Under the pieces are notes generated by a model. The model ran no database searches. It worked only from the letters and a program-made list of their open reading frames with translations, and was not told the origin of the DNA. Position numbers and translations under genes: made by a program. Below are positions 1 to 7,952 of a DNA stretch of 64,000 bases, piece after piece (position 1 is the stretch's first letter; every line of letters starts with the position of its first letter). The stretch is from Rhizobiales bacterium 62-17 (GTDB lineage Bacteria; Pseudomonadota; Alphaproteobacteria; Rhizobiales; Beijerinckiaceae). The stretch is taken from NCBI GenBank assembly GCA_001898965.1, contig MKVW01000009.1:1712818-1776817 (forward strand). The letters are read 5' to 3'.

Positions 1-569
1 CGCAGACGGCGAAAGAGCTGGTCGATCTCCTGCGTGCTGAGCCGGGCAAGTTGAATTATGGCTCAACGGGCAACGGCTCGTCTTCCCATCTGGCCGCTGA
101 ATTGTTCAAACTGAAAACTGGTACGCAGGCGGCGCATGTGCCCTATCGCGGCGGGGCGCCGCTGGTGCAGGATCTCGTCAACGGCATCGTTGATTTTGGC
201 TTTGTCGCCGTCGCCAACATTCTCGGCCAGATCGAAGGCGGCCTTGTACGGGCGATCGCCATTGCCTCCTCTACGCGCATGCCGCAACTGCCCGACGTGC
301 CGACATTGGCGGAAGCTGGTGTCGCTGATGTGGACGCCGACGCCTGGTTCGCCTATTTCGCGCCGGCGCGTACGCCGCCCGAGCGGATTACACGGCTGGC
401 AGGCAGCATCGAGAAAGCTCTGTCGGCACCATCGGTGCAGGAGACGTTCAAGCGCAACGCCGTGATCACCCATTGGCGGCCGCCCGACGCGATGCCGGCT
501 TTCGTCGCCGCCGAAGTGAAGAAATGGGCTGACGTGGTGCGCGCCTCAGGCGCCAAGCCAGACCCTTGA
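1..569 (+). CDS. Bug/TctC-family solute-binding protein (5' end cut by the window)
   Basis: This is the C-terminal part (about 188 residues) of a periplasmic binding protein of the tripartite tricarboxylate transporter (Bug) family. The open frame runs from base 3 through the left edge, so the N-terminus and signal peptide lie outside. Family hallmarks are visible: NYGSTGNGSSSHLAAELF, the HVPYRG segment, the DLVNGIVDF region and the PDVPTLAEAGV motif. These proteins bind small carboxylates or related organic acids. No TctA or TctB membrane gene is adjacent. It lies 12 bases before an FAH-family gene on the same strand, so a catabolic transcription unit is likely. The ligand cannot be read from sequence. 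Confidence 0.9.
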   Translation, partial: QTAKELVDLLRAEPGKLNYGSTGNGSSSHLAAELFKLKTGTQAAHVPYRGGAPLVQDLVNGIVDFGFVAVANILGQIEGGLVRAIAIASSTRMPQLPDVPTLAEAGVADVDADAWFAYFAPARTPPERITRLAGSIEKALSAPSVQETFKRNAVITHWRPPDAMPAFVAAEVKKWADVVRASGAKPDP

Positions 570-581
570 GAGGAGAATGGT

Positions 582-1367
582 GTGCGGTGGATCAGAGCGT
601 CGCGCGACGGCAAAATATTCTATGGCATTCTCGAAGGCGATCGGATCGTGGAGGTCGACGGAACGCCTTTTGGCGATCACCAGCGAACCACGCACCAACA
701 TGATCTGTCCGCCGTAAAAATCGAGGTGCCGGTGATCCCGCCCACTTTCTATGCTGTCGGGTTCAACTACACCGAGCACATTCTGAAAGTTGCAGCGCGC
801 ACTGGCCAGTCACCGACTTTGCCGACACAGCCCGATGTCGGCCAAAGAACCAACAATGGTCTGATCGCCCATGGTGAAGCCGTGGTCATTCCCCATGATG
901 CGACGGATGCCGTGCAGTATGAAGGCGAACTGGTCGTCGTCATCGGCAAGCAGGCCAAGCATCTGTCGGAGGCGGAGGCGCTGTCCTGCGTCCTTGGCTA
1001 CACCATCGGCAATGACGTGAGCGAACGGAGCTGGCAGAAATCGGATCGCACGCTCTGGCGGGCCAAGGGGCCGGACACCTGGAAGCCGATGGGGCCTTGG
1101 ATCGAAACCGACGTCGACCTCGACGCGCTTGAAACCATCGTTAAGGTCAACGGCCAGGAAACGACGCGCTTTCGCACCAATGCCATGCTGTTTGGCGTCG
1201 CACGCTATATCAGCACCATCACCCGCTACATCACCCTTTATCCCGGCGATGTGATCTGGATGGGCACCGACGGCACATCACCCAATCTCAAGGCCGGCGA
1301 CGAGGTGGATATCGAGATCACCGGCATCGGCCATCTCGTCAATCCCTTCGTCGCCGAACGTGCGTGA
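582..1367 (+). CDS. Fumarylacetoacetate hydrolase (FAH) family protein
   Basis: A 261-residue protein of the FAH superfamily, which hydrolyses, decarboxylates or hydrates acylpyruvate-type products in aromatic and keto-acid catabolism. The C-terminal FAH domain fills residues from about 75 onward. Conserved elements are YEGELVVVIGK (metal-binding Glu), GYTIGNDVSER, KGPDTWKPMGPWI and the closing LYPGDVIWMGT loop. The start is GTG at 582 with a strong GAGAGGAG ribosome site just upstream. It follows a Bug binding protein by 12 bases. Its stop at 1365-1367 directly abuts the stop of the convergent gene. The exact substrate is unknown; fumarylpyruvate or a 2-oxo-diene acid is plausible by family only. 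Confidence 0.88.
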   Translation: MRWIRASRDGKIFYGILEGDRIVEVDGTPFGDHQRTTHQHDLSAVKIEVPVIPPTFYAVGFNYTEHILKVAARTGQSPTLPTQPDVGQRTNNGLIAHGEAVVIPHDATDAVQYEGELVVVIGKQAKHLSEAEALSCVLGYTIGNDVSERSWQKSDRTLWRAKGPDTWKPMGPWIETDVDLDALETIVKVNGQETTRFRTNAMLFGVARYISTITRYITLYPGDVIWMGTDGTSPNLKAGDEVDIEITGIGHLVNPFVAERA

Positions 1368-2423
1368 TCAATTGGCCTTTTTGTAGGGGCCGATCTCCTT
1401 GAGCACGGCGTCGAGGAAGGACGTGTCGATCGGCTTCAGCGGGTCGACGGTGCCTTCGAGCAGGCCGGCTTCCTTATAAACCTGGAAATCGTTTTTCAGG
1501 CTGTCGAGATGGATCGTGCCGTCCGGGTTGCAGAAGGCGAGGGGGAAAGAGCGGTAGAAGGCCGGATCCTTGATCGTCGTATATTCGTTGAGAATGGCGA
1601 TGATCGCTTCCCCCTTCGGCCCGGTGAAATTCCCCTTCGCGTCCAGCGCGTCGTTATGGTCGCGCACGCCGCGCAGGAAAGCCTTGAGGAATTTGTGGGC
1701 GACCTCCGGTTTTTCCTTGGCGAATTTACCGCTGTAAAACAGCACGGCGATCTGATGATAGGGATAGGCCTCGTCGTCGGTGATCACCTTGACCCCATAG
1801 CCCTTGGTCACGGCTTCCGTCGTCATCGGCTCGGCCGGCAACGCGAGATCGATGGCGCCACTGGACAGCGCCAGAACCTGTTGCGGAAAGCCGAGACTCA
1901 CAAGCTCAACATCGCTGATTTTCAATCCCGCCCGCTCGACCATTTTATAGAGCGAGGCCATCGCTGCCGTGCCCGGCGCGGAATTGGCGACCTTGAGCCC
2001 CTTGATATCGGCCAGGGTTTTGAAGCGCCCGGAATCGACCAGCGCCTTGCGCACGATCAGGGTCTGGCTGGTCCGCCCGGGTGGGGTCGAAACCTTGTCG
2101 GCGACGACGCGCAGGTCGATACCGCGCGCCACCGCATTGTAGAAACCGGCGGAGGTCGCGCCCGCCACCACGTCGAGATCGCCGGTCGCGGCCGGTGTGA
2201 TCATCCGCGCGGCGGAATCAAACAGCACGAAATTGACATCGAGCCCTTCGACTTTGAAATAACCCCTTTTGTCGGCGACATAGAGGCCGATGTCGGTTGC
2301 AAGCCGCGTGTAGCCAAGATTGACTTTGTTCTGCGCCAAGGCGGTTTGTACCAGGGCGGTCTGGGCCACCAGAAGCGTAAGAATGCCAGCCATCAGGCGG
2401 CCGGCCGCGCGTGTCCACGACAT
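1368..2423 (-). CDS. ABC transporter substrate-binding protein, NMT1/SsuA-like
   Basis: A periplasmic binding protein of about 351 residues resembling the nitrate/sulfonate/thiamine-precursor class (NMT1/SsuA). The start at 2423 is chosen because a GGGAGG ribosome site precedes that ATG and a clean signal peptide follows, with a hydrophobic core and an ALAQN cleavage site. The mature part has the class features: LGYTRLATDIGLYVADKRGYF, a DVVAGATSAGF loop and a long C-terminal helical region. Such proteins feed an ABC importer, but no ATPase or permease is encoded nearby. The gene converges on the FAH gene with zero spacing between stops and is followed upstream by a MarR gene on the same strand. 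Confidence 0.85.
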   Translation of the reverse strand: MSWTRAAGRLMAGILTLLVAQTALVQTALAQNKVNLGYTRLATDIGLYVADKRGYFKVEGLDVNFVLFDSAARMITPAATGDLDVVAGATSAGFYNAVARGIDLRVVADKVSTPPGRTSQTLIVRKALVDSGRFKTLADIKGLKVANSAPGTAAMASLYKMVERAGLKISDVELVSLGFPQQVLALSSGAIDLALPAEPMTTEAVTKGYGVKVITDDEAYPYHQIAVLFYSGKFAKEKPEVAHKFLKAFLRGVRDHNDALDAKGNFTGPKGEAIIAILNEYTTIKDPAFYRSFPLAFCNPDGTIHLDSLKNDFQVYKEAGLLEGTVDPLKPIDTSFLDAVLKEIGPYKKAN

Positions 2424-2537
2424 TGAATTCCCTCCCATCGTTTTGTCCGTTGGGAGGCAGCTTAGAGCATTTTGGGCGCCGAGGGGATGCCGGTCGGTCG
2501 CTTTTCTGCCGGAGAGCAAGCAGCCGCGTGCCTCGGG

Positions 2538-3011
2538 TTACTCCGGGTAGTCGATCAGTGGAGATACGTTGTCGCACATACGTTGCAGCAGTCGTCGCGC
2601 CAGATAGACCTCGTCCTCGGAAAAGCCCGCCAGAGTATCTTTCTCCATCACCGCGACTTGCGGCAAAAGGGACCGTACCGTCTGTTGGCCGGCCCGTGTG
2701 ATGGAGAGCAGAACGCCCCGCGCATCGGTCTTGGACTTCTTTTTCGCGATAAGGCCGCGTTGCAGCAGTTCATTGATGAAGCGGGAGGCGGTCGAAGGCT
2801 CCATGGAGCTGAGCGTGAAAAGCGCGCTGAAACGCAGCGGCGACTGCGCATAAAGCAAAGCCAGAATACGCCACATGCCGAGCGATAGATCCTGTTGCTT
2901 GAGGACTTCAGTGAGGCGGCCCAGCAATCCATTGGCGGCGCGGCCGAGGAGATAGGGCACGTTCAGACGGACGTCGAACTCGACGGGGGGCTCCTGCTTT
3001 TGGGAGTTCAA
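2538..3011 (-). CDS. MarR-family transcriptional regulator
   Basis: A 157-residue winged-helix regulator. The central region shows the MarR pattern: LSLGMWRILALLYAQSPLRFSAL, then the recognition helix SSMEPSTASRFINELLQRGLI and the wing ending DARGVLLSITRAG. The start is a TTG at 3009-3011 with AAAGGA upstream. No in-frame ATG lies before the conserved helix, so the start is moderately sure. The gene is divergent from the hydrolase/LLM monooxygenase pair at 3315. The 300-base gap between them contains two TTTCCA/TGGAAA palindromes, which are plausible operators for this protein. An aromatic or phenolic effector is likely by family habit but is not shown. Confidence 0.9.
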   Translation of the reverse strand: MNSQKQEPPVEFDVRLNVPYLLGRAANGLLGRLTEVLKQQDLSLGMWRILALLYAQSPLRFSALFTLSSMEPSTASRFINELLQRGLIAKKKSKTDARGVLLSITRAGQQTVRSLLPQVAVMEKDTLAGFSEDEVYLARRLLQRMCDNVSPLIDYPE

Positions 3012-3077
3012 CGCAACGTCCTTTCTGATCGCCTAGCCTGGTTGCTATCCCGAGTAAGGAATTGAAGGCAAAATTAA

Positions 3078-3090
3078 TTCCATATTGGAA
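3078..3090. promoter_or_regulatory. Inverted repeat TTCCATATTGGAA, candidate MarR operator 1
   Basis: The 13-base near-palindrome has 5-base arms TTCCA and TGGAA. It matches the core of the second site at 3162-3175 and lies 67 bases upstream of the MarR start, where it could mediate autorepression. Binding is inferred from position and from the repeated sequence. Confidence 0.55.
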
Positions 3091-3150
3091 ATAAATATGA
3101 GGAAGGCTCCCAATTATATCCACATTTGAGCCATAAAATTGAAAATCAGC

Positions 3151-3179
3151 TTGACTTATATTTTCCATATGGAAATAAA
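3151..3179 (+). promoter_or_regulatory. Candidate promoter with embedded operator for the hydrolase/monooxygenase operon
   Basis: TTGACT at 3151-3156 and AATAAA at 3174-3179 are spaced by 17 bases, a sigma70-like layout. The spacer contains the perfect 14-base palindrome TTTCCATATGGAAA at 3162-3175. A protein bound there would block RNA polymerase. The transcript would have a leader of roughly 130 bases before the ATG at 3315. The palindrome is seen directly; the promoter call is by consensus matching. Confidence 0.5.
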
Positions 3180-3314
3180 AATGCAACTTAAAAAGACGAT
3201 CGGGGAGAACGTATGCCAGGGCTTTCTTCCCGAGTATCGGATTTCAGAGACGAGAAAGCCGTTTCGGCCACGTGCGGAACGCGCCGTTCGTTTTGAGCGG
3301 ATGAGGGGCATGTC

Positions 3315-4094
3315 ATGAGTGAGCCGAAGATCTATTTCGAGACGGTGGAGGGCTGCAAAACCAGCATCATGCGGGCTGGTTCCGGCGCCCCGCTGCTGTT
3401 TCTCCACGGCGCCAATGGCGCCAGTCGTTGGGCGCCGTTCATGGCCGAACTGGCGAAGTCCTTCGATGTGATCGTGCCCGAACATCCGGGCTTTGGCCGT
3501 TCCGACATGCCCGAATGGCTCGACAATGTTGGCGACATGGCCAATTTCTATCTCAGCTTCATGAAGCAGTTCGACCTGAAGGATGTCACGCTCGTCGGCA
3601 CGTCGATGGGCGGCTGGATTGCTTCGGAGATCGCCGTGCGCGATCAGAGCCGGCTGCGCAAGCTCGTCCTCGTCGCCTCCGCCGGCCTGCGCCTCAAGGG
3701 TGTGCCGCCGGCCGATCTGTTCCTGTGGTCGCAGGAAGAGCTCACCCGCAATCTGTTCCACGACAAGGCGCTGGCCGAACGTCTGCTCGCCATGCCGGTG
3801 AGTCCTGAGGACAGCGACATCGCCGTGCGCAACCGGGTGACGACCGCGCGGCTCGCCTGGAATCCGCGTCTCTACAATCCCGATCTCGAGAAATGGATTC
3901 ATCGTCTCGATCTGCCGACCCTGGTGTTGTGGGGCCGACAGGACGCTCTTCTCCCCGTCGCCTATGCCGAACGCTTTCGCGAGGCGATCAAGGGCGCCAA
4001 GGTGCAGATCTTTGAAGATTGCGGACACCTGCCGCATTCGGAAAAGTCGCCGGAGTTTGTTGCCGCAATCCGCCAGTTCGCAGGAGAGGCATGA
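3315..4094 (+). CDS. Alpha/beta hydrolase (meta-cleavage-product hydrolase type)
   Basis: A 259-residue alpha/beta-hydrolase-fold enzyme. The oxyanion-hole motif FLHG is at residues 29-32 and the nucleophile elbow GTSMGG places the catalytic Ser at 97. The acid is probably the Asp of LWGRQDALLP, and the base is the His of CGHLPHSEKSPEF near the C-terminus. The length and the PGFGRSD segment fit hydrolases that cleave carbon-carbon or ester bonds in aromatic degradation products. It overlaps the next gene by the ATGA arrangement at 4091-4094, so the two are translationally coupled. The substrate is not determinable from sequence. Confidence 0.9.
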   Translation: MSEPKIYFETVEGCKTSIMRAGSGAPLLFLHGANGASRWAPFMAELAKSFDVIVPEHPGFGRSDMPEWLDNVGDMANFYLSFMKQFDLKDVTLVGTSMGGWIASEIAVRDQSRLRKLVLVASAGLRLKGVPPADLFLWSQEELTRNLFHDKALAERLLAMPVSPEDSDIAVRNRVTTARLAWNPRLYNPDLEKWIHRLDLPTLVLWGRQDALLPVAYAERFREAIKGAKVQIFEDCGHLPHSEKSPEFVAAIRQFAGEA

Positions 4095-5260
4095 TGCAAT
4101 TCTTTCTCTTCCATCTCATGCCCTATGCCGACCTCGATCTCGCGGCCTCGGACAAATACAAATCTGCCTGGGTGACACTGCCCAACAGCTACTATGATCC
4201 GCGCAAGGGCCATGAACTCTACAATCGCTATCTTGATGAACTTGAAATGGCCGAACCGCTCGGCTTCGACGGTATCTGCGTCAACGAGCATCATTCCAAC
4301 GCCTATGGCCTGATGCCACAGCCGGGCGTTCTCGCCGGTGCTTTGTCGCGGCGCACCAAGAAGGTGAAGATCGCGCTGCTCGGCCGTGCCCTGCCGCTGG
4401 TCAACAATCCGGTGACCATAGCCGAAGAGTTCGCGATCCTCGACAACATCACCGGTGGCCGTTTTATCGCCGGCTTCGTGCGCGGTATTGGCGCCGAATA
4501 TTTCTCCTGGAACGTCAATCCGGCGTTTTCGCATGAACGCTTCCACGAAGCGCATGACCTGATCATTCAGGCCTGGACCAAGACCGGCCCGTTTGCCTTC
4601 GAAGGCAAGCACTACAATTTCAACTATGTGAATCTGTGGCCGCGGCCGTTCCAGAACCCGCACCCGCCGGTCTGGATTCCCTCACAGGGTTCGACCGAGA
4701 CCATCGAATGGGCGGCGCATCCGAGCCGGCGCTACACCTATCTGCAGACCTTCTCGCCCGTGGCGGCGCTCGCCAAATATATGCAGCAATATCGCGACTC
4801 GGCCGAACGTCAGGGTTGGCAGGCGACCTCCGATCATCTCGGCTGGTCGGTGCCCTGCTATGTCGCCGAAACCGACGAGATCGCCATGCGCGAAGCCCGG
4901 CCGCATGCGGAGGCCTTCTATCAAAAATTCCTGCGCATGCCCCCGGAAATGCTGCTGCCACCGGGCTATCTGTCGCTGCAATCCATGCAGGGCGTCCTGC
5001 GCGCCAAGGCGCAGATGCAGTCAGGTGAAAAATCCCTGGAAGCGGTGATGGAAAGCGGCATGTTCCTGTGCGGAAGTGCCGCCACCGTGCGCGATAAGAT
5101 CCTGCATTTCCAGAAGGAGATCGGCTTCGGCAAACTGCTCACCATGTTGCAGTTCGCGACGCTGCCCCATGAGCTGGCCGTCAAGAACATGACGATCTAT
5201 GCCAATGAGGTGATGGAGCCGATCCGCAAGGCGCAGCCCGCTTTGGCCGCGGCGAAATAA
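4091..5260 (+). CDS. LLM-class flavin-dependent oxidoreductase (luciferase-like)
   Basis: A 389-residue enzyme with the bacterial luciferase-like TIM-barrel fold. These enzymes use FMNH2 or F420 to oxygenate or oxidise small molecules. Supporting segments are FDGICVNEHHSNAYGLMPQP near residue 70, LGRALPLVNNPVTIAEE, the LDNITGGRF motif and NLWPRPFQNPHPPVW. The start is the ATG at 4091 overlapping the hydrolase stop; a second ATG follows at 4094. A separate flavin reductase would be needed if it is a true two-component monooxygenase, and none is adjacent. With the hydrolase it forms an oxidation-then-hydrolysis module. Confidence 0.9.
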   Translation: MMQFFLFHLMPYADLDLAASDKYKSAWVTLPNSYYDPRKGHELYNRYLDELEMAEPLGFDGICVNEHHSNAYGLMPQPGVLAGALSRRTKKVKIALLGRALPLVNNPVTIAEEFAILDNITGGRFIAGFVRGIGAEYFSWNVNPAFSHERFHEAHDLIIQAWTKTGPFAFEGKHYNFNYVNLWPRPFQNPHPPVWIPSQGSTETIEWAAHPSRRYTYLQTFSPVAALAKYMQQYRDSAERQGWQATSDHLGWSVPCYVAETDEIAMREARPHAEAFYQKFLRMPPEMLLPPGYLSLQSMQGVLRAKAQMQSGEKSLEAVMESGMFLCGSAATVRDKILHFQKEIGFGKLLTMLQFATLPHELAVKNMTIYANEVMEPIRKAQPALAAAK

Positions 5261-5267
5261 TCTGCTC

Positions 5268-6161
5268 TCAAATGGTCGCGAGCTGCACGTTCGCGACCAT
5301 GAAGTCGATGAAGGCGCGCAGTTTCAGCGGCATGTGCCGCTGGCTCGGGTGCACGATATAGATGCCCAGCTCTTGTCGCGCATAGTCGCGCAGGATTTCT
5401 TCCACCGCGCCGGACTTGACGAGCGGTGCCATGATGAAGTCCGGACCGATGGCGACGCCTGCGCTCGCGGCCGCGAACTGGCCAAGCGCATCGCCATTGT
5501 TGCAAGCGATCCGTCCGGGCATACGCAAGCTTTCTTCGCCCTGCGGCCCGTGAAAAGTCCAGACATTGCCGCCGGAGGCATAGGAATAGTGCAGGCATTC
5601 GTGGTCCAGCAGATCTGCCGGCACACGGGGCCGGCCATGGCGGGCGAGATAATCGGGTGAAGCGCAAATCATGCTGCGCGTCACCGCCAGCCGTCGTGCG
5701 ATCATCGAACTGTCGGCCAAGCGGCCGATGCGAATGGCGACGTCGAAACCTTCCTCCACCAGATCGACGAAACGGTCGTTGAGCACGAGATCGATGGCAA
5801 TGCGGGGATGGGCCGTGGCGAAGGCGGCGACCAGCGGCGACACATAGGTGATGCCAAAGGAGAGGGGCGCTGAGATGCGCAACCGCCCGACCGGCTCGGC
5901 CGCCTGGCTCGTCACTTCCCGCTCTGCCTCCTCGAGTGCCGCGAGAATGTCCTTGCCGCGCTCGAAATAGGTGCTGCCGGCATCGGTCAGGCTGACGGAG
6001 CGCGTCGTGCGGTTGAGCAGGCGCAAGCCAAGATGTGCCTCAAGGTCCATGACATGCTTGCTGGCCATGGCGCGAGACAGCGCAAGCTGCTCGGAAGCCA
6101 CTGTAAAGCTGCCGCTTTCGGCCACGGCCACGAAACAGCGAAGGCTGGTGAGATAATCCAT
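5268..6161 (-). CDS. LysR-family transcriptional regulator
   Basis: A 297-residue LysR-type regulator. The N-terminal helix-turn-helix (about residues 1-60) reads LRCFVAVAESGSFTVASEQL followed by KHVMDLEAHLGLRLLNRTTR and SLTDAG, the canonical pattern. The rest is the type-2 periplasmic-binding effector domain. It is divergent from the DoxX and flavodoxin-like genes. The 116-base intergenic region holds two inverted repeats, one of them (6164-6178) with LysR-type T-N11-A spacing only 2 bases from this gene's start codon. Control of the divergent pair and autoregulation are therefore the best guess. The inducer is unknown, but quinones or electrophiles would fit the target genes. Confidence 0.92.
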   Translation of the reverse strand: MDYLTSLRCFVAVAESGSFTVASEQLALSRAMASKHVMDLEAHLGLRLLNRTTRSVSLTDAGSTYFERGKDILAALEEAEREVTSQAAEPVGRLRISAPLSFGITYVSPLVAAFATAHPRIAIDLVLNDRFVDLVEEGFDVAIRIGRLADSSMIARRLAVTRSMICASPDYLARHGRPRVPADLLDHECLHYSYASGGNVWTFHGPQGEESLRMPGRIACNNGDALGQFAAASAGVAIGPDFIMAPLVKSGAVEEILRDYARQELGIYIVHPSQRHMPLKLRAFIDFMVANVQLATI

Positions 6162-6163
6162 TA

Positions 6164-6178
6164 TTCGATATTATCGAA
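6164..6178. promoter_or_regulatory. Perfect palindrome TTCGATATTATCGAA, candidate LysR box
   Basis: A 15-base perfect inverted repeat with 7-base arms and T-N11-A geometry, directly against the LysR start codon. Position suggests autorepression and control of the divergent DoxX gene. Binding is inferred. Confidence 0.5.
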
Positions 6179-6186
6179 CAATATTT

Positions 6187-6208
6187 CAGATAAAAGCCAA
6201 TTTATCTG
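6187..6208. promoter_or_regulatory. Inverted repeat CAGATAAA-N6-TTTATCTG
   Basis: Eight-base perfect arms separated by AGCCAA, in the middle of the LysR/DoxX divergent region. It may be a second regulator site or part of the promoter architecture. No T-run follows, so a terminator is unlikely. Confidence 0.35.
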
Positions 6209-6277
6209 CTTTGGGGAGCTAATTAGTTTCCCCTTCATCGGCGGTTCGTTCCGGGCCGCCTGAAGGGAATTTCGATC

Positions 6278-6712
6278 ATGAACACCGCTCAAAACAATCA
6301 GTCCGCCGAACTTGGCGCCTTCGTCCTGCGCGTCAGCCTCGGCGTACTCTTTCTCGCCCATGGCCTGATGAAGGTTTTCGTCTTCACCATCCCCGGCACC
6401 GTCGGCTTTTTCCAGAGTCTCGGTTACCCCGCCATCTTCGCTTATCTGACCATGCTCGGTGAGATCGGCGGCGGCTTGTTGTTGATCGCCGGCGTCTACA
6501 CCCGCTGGATCGCGCTGGCTCTGGTGCCGCTGATGATCGGCGCCACTCTGGTGCATATCTCCAATGGTTGGGTGTTCTCCAACAATGGTGGCGGCTGGGA
6601 ATTCCCGGTTCTGTGGACCGTTCTTCTTGGCGTGCAGGCTTTGCTCGGCAACGGCGCTTTCGCTCTGCGCATTCCCGGCCTCACGGCCGCGCCCAAGGCT
6701 CGCATCGCTTAA
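6278..6712 (+). CDS. DoxX-family membrane protein
   Basis: A 144-residue inner-membrane protein with four predicted transmembrane helices. DoxX signatures are LRVSLGVLFLAHGLMKVF, GFFQSLGYP, LTMLGEIGGGLLLIAGVYTRW and ALVPLMIGATLVH. DoxX proteins are linked to quinone and thiol redox homeostasis, but most members lack a defined reaction. It precedes a flavodoxin-fold gene by 24 bases and lies opposite a LysR gene. This is a common arrangement for quinone- or electrophile-response loci. Confidence 0.9.
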   Translation: MNTAQNNQSAELGAFVLRVSLGVLFLAHGLMKVFVFTIPGTVGFFQSLGYPAIFAYLTMLGEIGGGLLLIAGVYTRWIALALVPLMIGATLVHISNGWVFSNNGGGWEFPVLWTVLLGVQALLGNGAFALRIPGLTAAPKARIA

Positions 6713-6736
6713 ATCCGCTGTCGCGAGGGGCGTCCG

Positions 6737-7324
6737 ATGACCACCATCTCCGTCGTCTACCATGCGGGCTATGGCCATACGGCTCGTCAAGCCGAAGCTG
6801 TCGCCCGTGGCGCCCTCACGGTGCCTGCCGTCACCATCAATCTGATCAAGGTCGAGGACGTCGGCGCGCATTGGGACAATCTGGCGTCGTCGGAGGCGAT
6901 CATCTTCGGCGCGCCGACCTATATGGGCAGCGCGTCCGCCGCCTTCAAAAGCTTCATGGACGCATCGTCGAAAGTCTTCGCCACCCAGGGGTGGAAAGAC
7001 AAGCTTGCGGCGGGCTTCACCCATTCGGCAAGCCAGAGTGGCGACAAGCTCGCCACGCTGGAGCAGATGGCGCTCTTCGCTGCGCAGCACGGCATGGTGT
7101 GGGTGAGTCTCGGTTTGTTACCTGGTAACAATTCGTCAACCGGCAGCCTCAACGATCTCAATCGTCTTGGCAGCAATCTGGGTGCAATGGCGCAGTCCAA
7201 TGCCGATCAGAGCGCTGACCAAGGTCTGATTTCTTCCGATCTCAGAACGGCGGAATTTCTCGGCGGGCGCGTCGCACAGGCCGCGCAGCGGTGGAATGCG
7301 GTGTCGGTGCCCGCCGCCGCCTGA
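6737..7324 (+). CDS. Flavodoxin-fold NAD(P)H-dependent oxidoreductase (WrbA/FMN-reductase type)
   Basis: A 195-residue cytosolic flavoprotein. The N-terminus (SVVYHAGYGHTARQAEAVARG) is the FMN-phosphate loop in WrbA style, with Tyr-His replacing the usual Ser-Thr. The segment EAIIFGAPTYMGSASAAFKSFMD binds the flavin ring, and HSASQSGDKLATLEQM follows as in WrbA. Family members reduce quinones or FMN. It sits 24 bases after DoxX and is probably co-transcribed and LysR-controlled. No ribosome site of unusual strength is seen; the ATG at 6737 is well placed. Confidence 0.88.
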   Translation: MTTISVVYHAGYGHTARQAEAVARGALTVPAVTINLIKVEDVGAHWDNLASSEAIIFGAPTYMGSASAAFKSFMDASSKVFATQGWKDKLAAGFTHSASQSGDKLATLEQMALFAAQHGMVWVSLGLLPGNNSSTGSLNDLNRLGSNLGAMAQSNADQSADQGLISSDLRTAEFLGGRVAQAAQRWNAVSVPAAA

Positions 7325-7339
7325 TCACTACAGAAAGCG

Positions 7340-7368
7340 AAGTTGCTATTGCGTAGCCGCAACTTTTT
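7340..7368 (+). terminator. Candidate rho-independent terminator after the flavodoxin gene
   Basis: AAGTTGC and GCAACTT form a 7-base stem with a 12-base loop, followed by TTT. The loop is long, so strength is modest. Confidence 0.4.
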
Positions 7369-7430
7369 GCATCGCCTGTTCACATCATGAGAGACCAAAT
7401 CATCGTAATGATCCCACTGCACAAATCGTC

Positions 7431-7459
7431 TTGTCAGTGCTATCGGGAATAGTTCTAAT
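7431..7459 (+). promoter_or_regulatory. Candidate sigma70 promoter for the molybdenum hydroxylase operon
   Basis: TTGTCA (7431-7436), a 17-base spacer and TCTAAT (7454-7459) match the -35 and -10 consensus at 5 of 6 bases each. The transcript would begin near 7466, leaving a short leader with a GGAGG site before the ATG at 7490. Confidence 0.5.
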
Positions 7460-7489
7460 GAAAGACAAGCCATTCTCGGAGGGGATACG

Positions 7490-7948
7490 ATGGCAACCTA
7501 CCAACTTTCCATCAACGGACAGTCGACGACGGTCGACGTGCAGCCAGACACGCCCTTGCTGTGGGTGGTGCGCGAGCATATTGGGCTGACGGGCACGAAA
7601 TTTGGCTGTGGCGCGGGACTTTGCGGCGCCTGCACCGTGCATGTCGACGGCGAAGCCGTGCGCTCATGCCAGACGCAGGTTTCGCAACTCGCCGGCAAGA
7701 AGGTGACGACCATCGAGGGGCTTTCGGCCAACGGTCTTCATCCCATGCAAAAGGCCTGGATTGCCGAACAGACACCGCAATGCGGCTACTGTCAGTCCGG
7801 TCAGATCATGCAGGCGGCGGCTCTGCTCGCCAAGACGCCGAAGCCGACGCGCGACCAGATCGTCGAGCACATGGATGGCAATATCTGCCGCTGCGGCACC
7901 TATTCGCGCATCATCAGCGCCGTCGAACGCGCATCGCGGGAGGGCTGA
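7490..7948 (+). CDS. (2Fe-2S)-binding subunit of a molybdenum hydroxylase (IorA/CoxS type)
   Basis: A 152-residue small subunit of the xanthine dehydrogenase/aldehyde oxidase family, carrying two [2Fe-2S] clusters. The plant-ferredoxin-like N-terminal cluster is ligated by the Cys residues of [17 protein letters not shown] (about residues 40-56) plus a later Cys. The C-terminal cluster uses CGYCQSGQ and NICRCGTY. It relays electrons from the molybdenum site in the partner subunit encoded 4 bases downstream. There is no separate FAD subunit, so this is the two-subunit isoquinoline 1-oxidoreductase arrangement, which passes electrons to a cytochrome or other carrier rather than to NAD. Confidence 0.93.
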   Translation: MATYQLSINGQSTTVDVQPDTPLLWVVREHIGLTGTKFGCGAGLCGACTVHVDGEAVRSCQTQVSQLAGKKVTTIEGLSANGLHPMQKAWIAEQTPQCGYCQSGQIMQAAALLAKTPKPTRDQIVEHMDGNICRCGTYSRIISAVERASREG

Positions 7949-7952
7949 ACCA

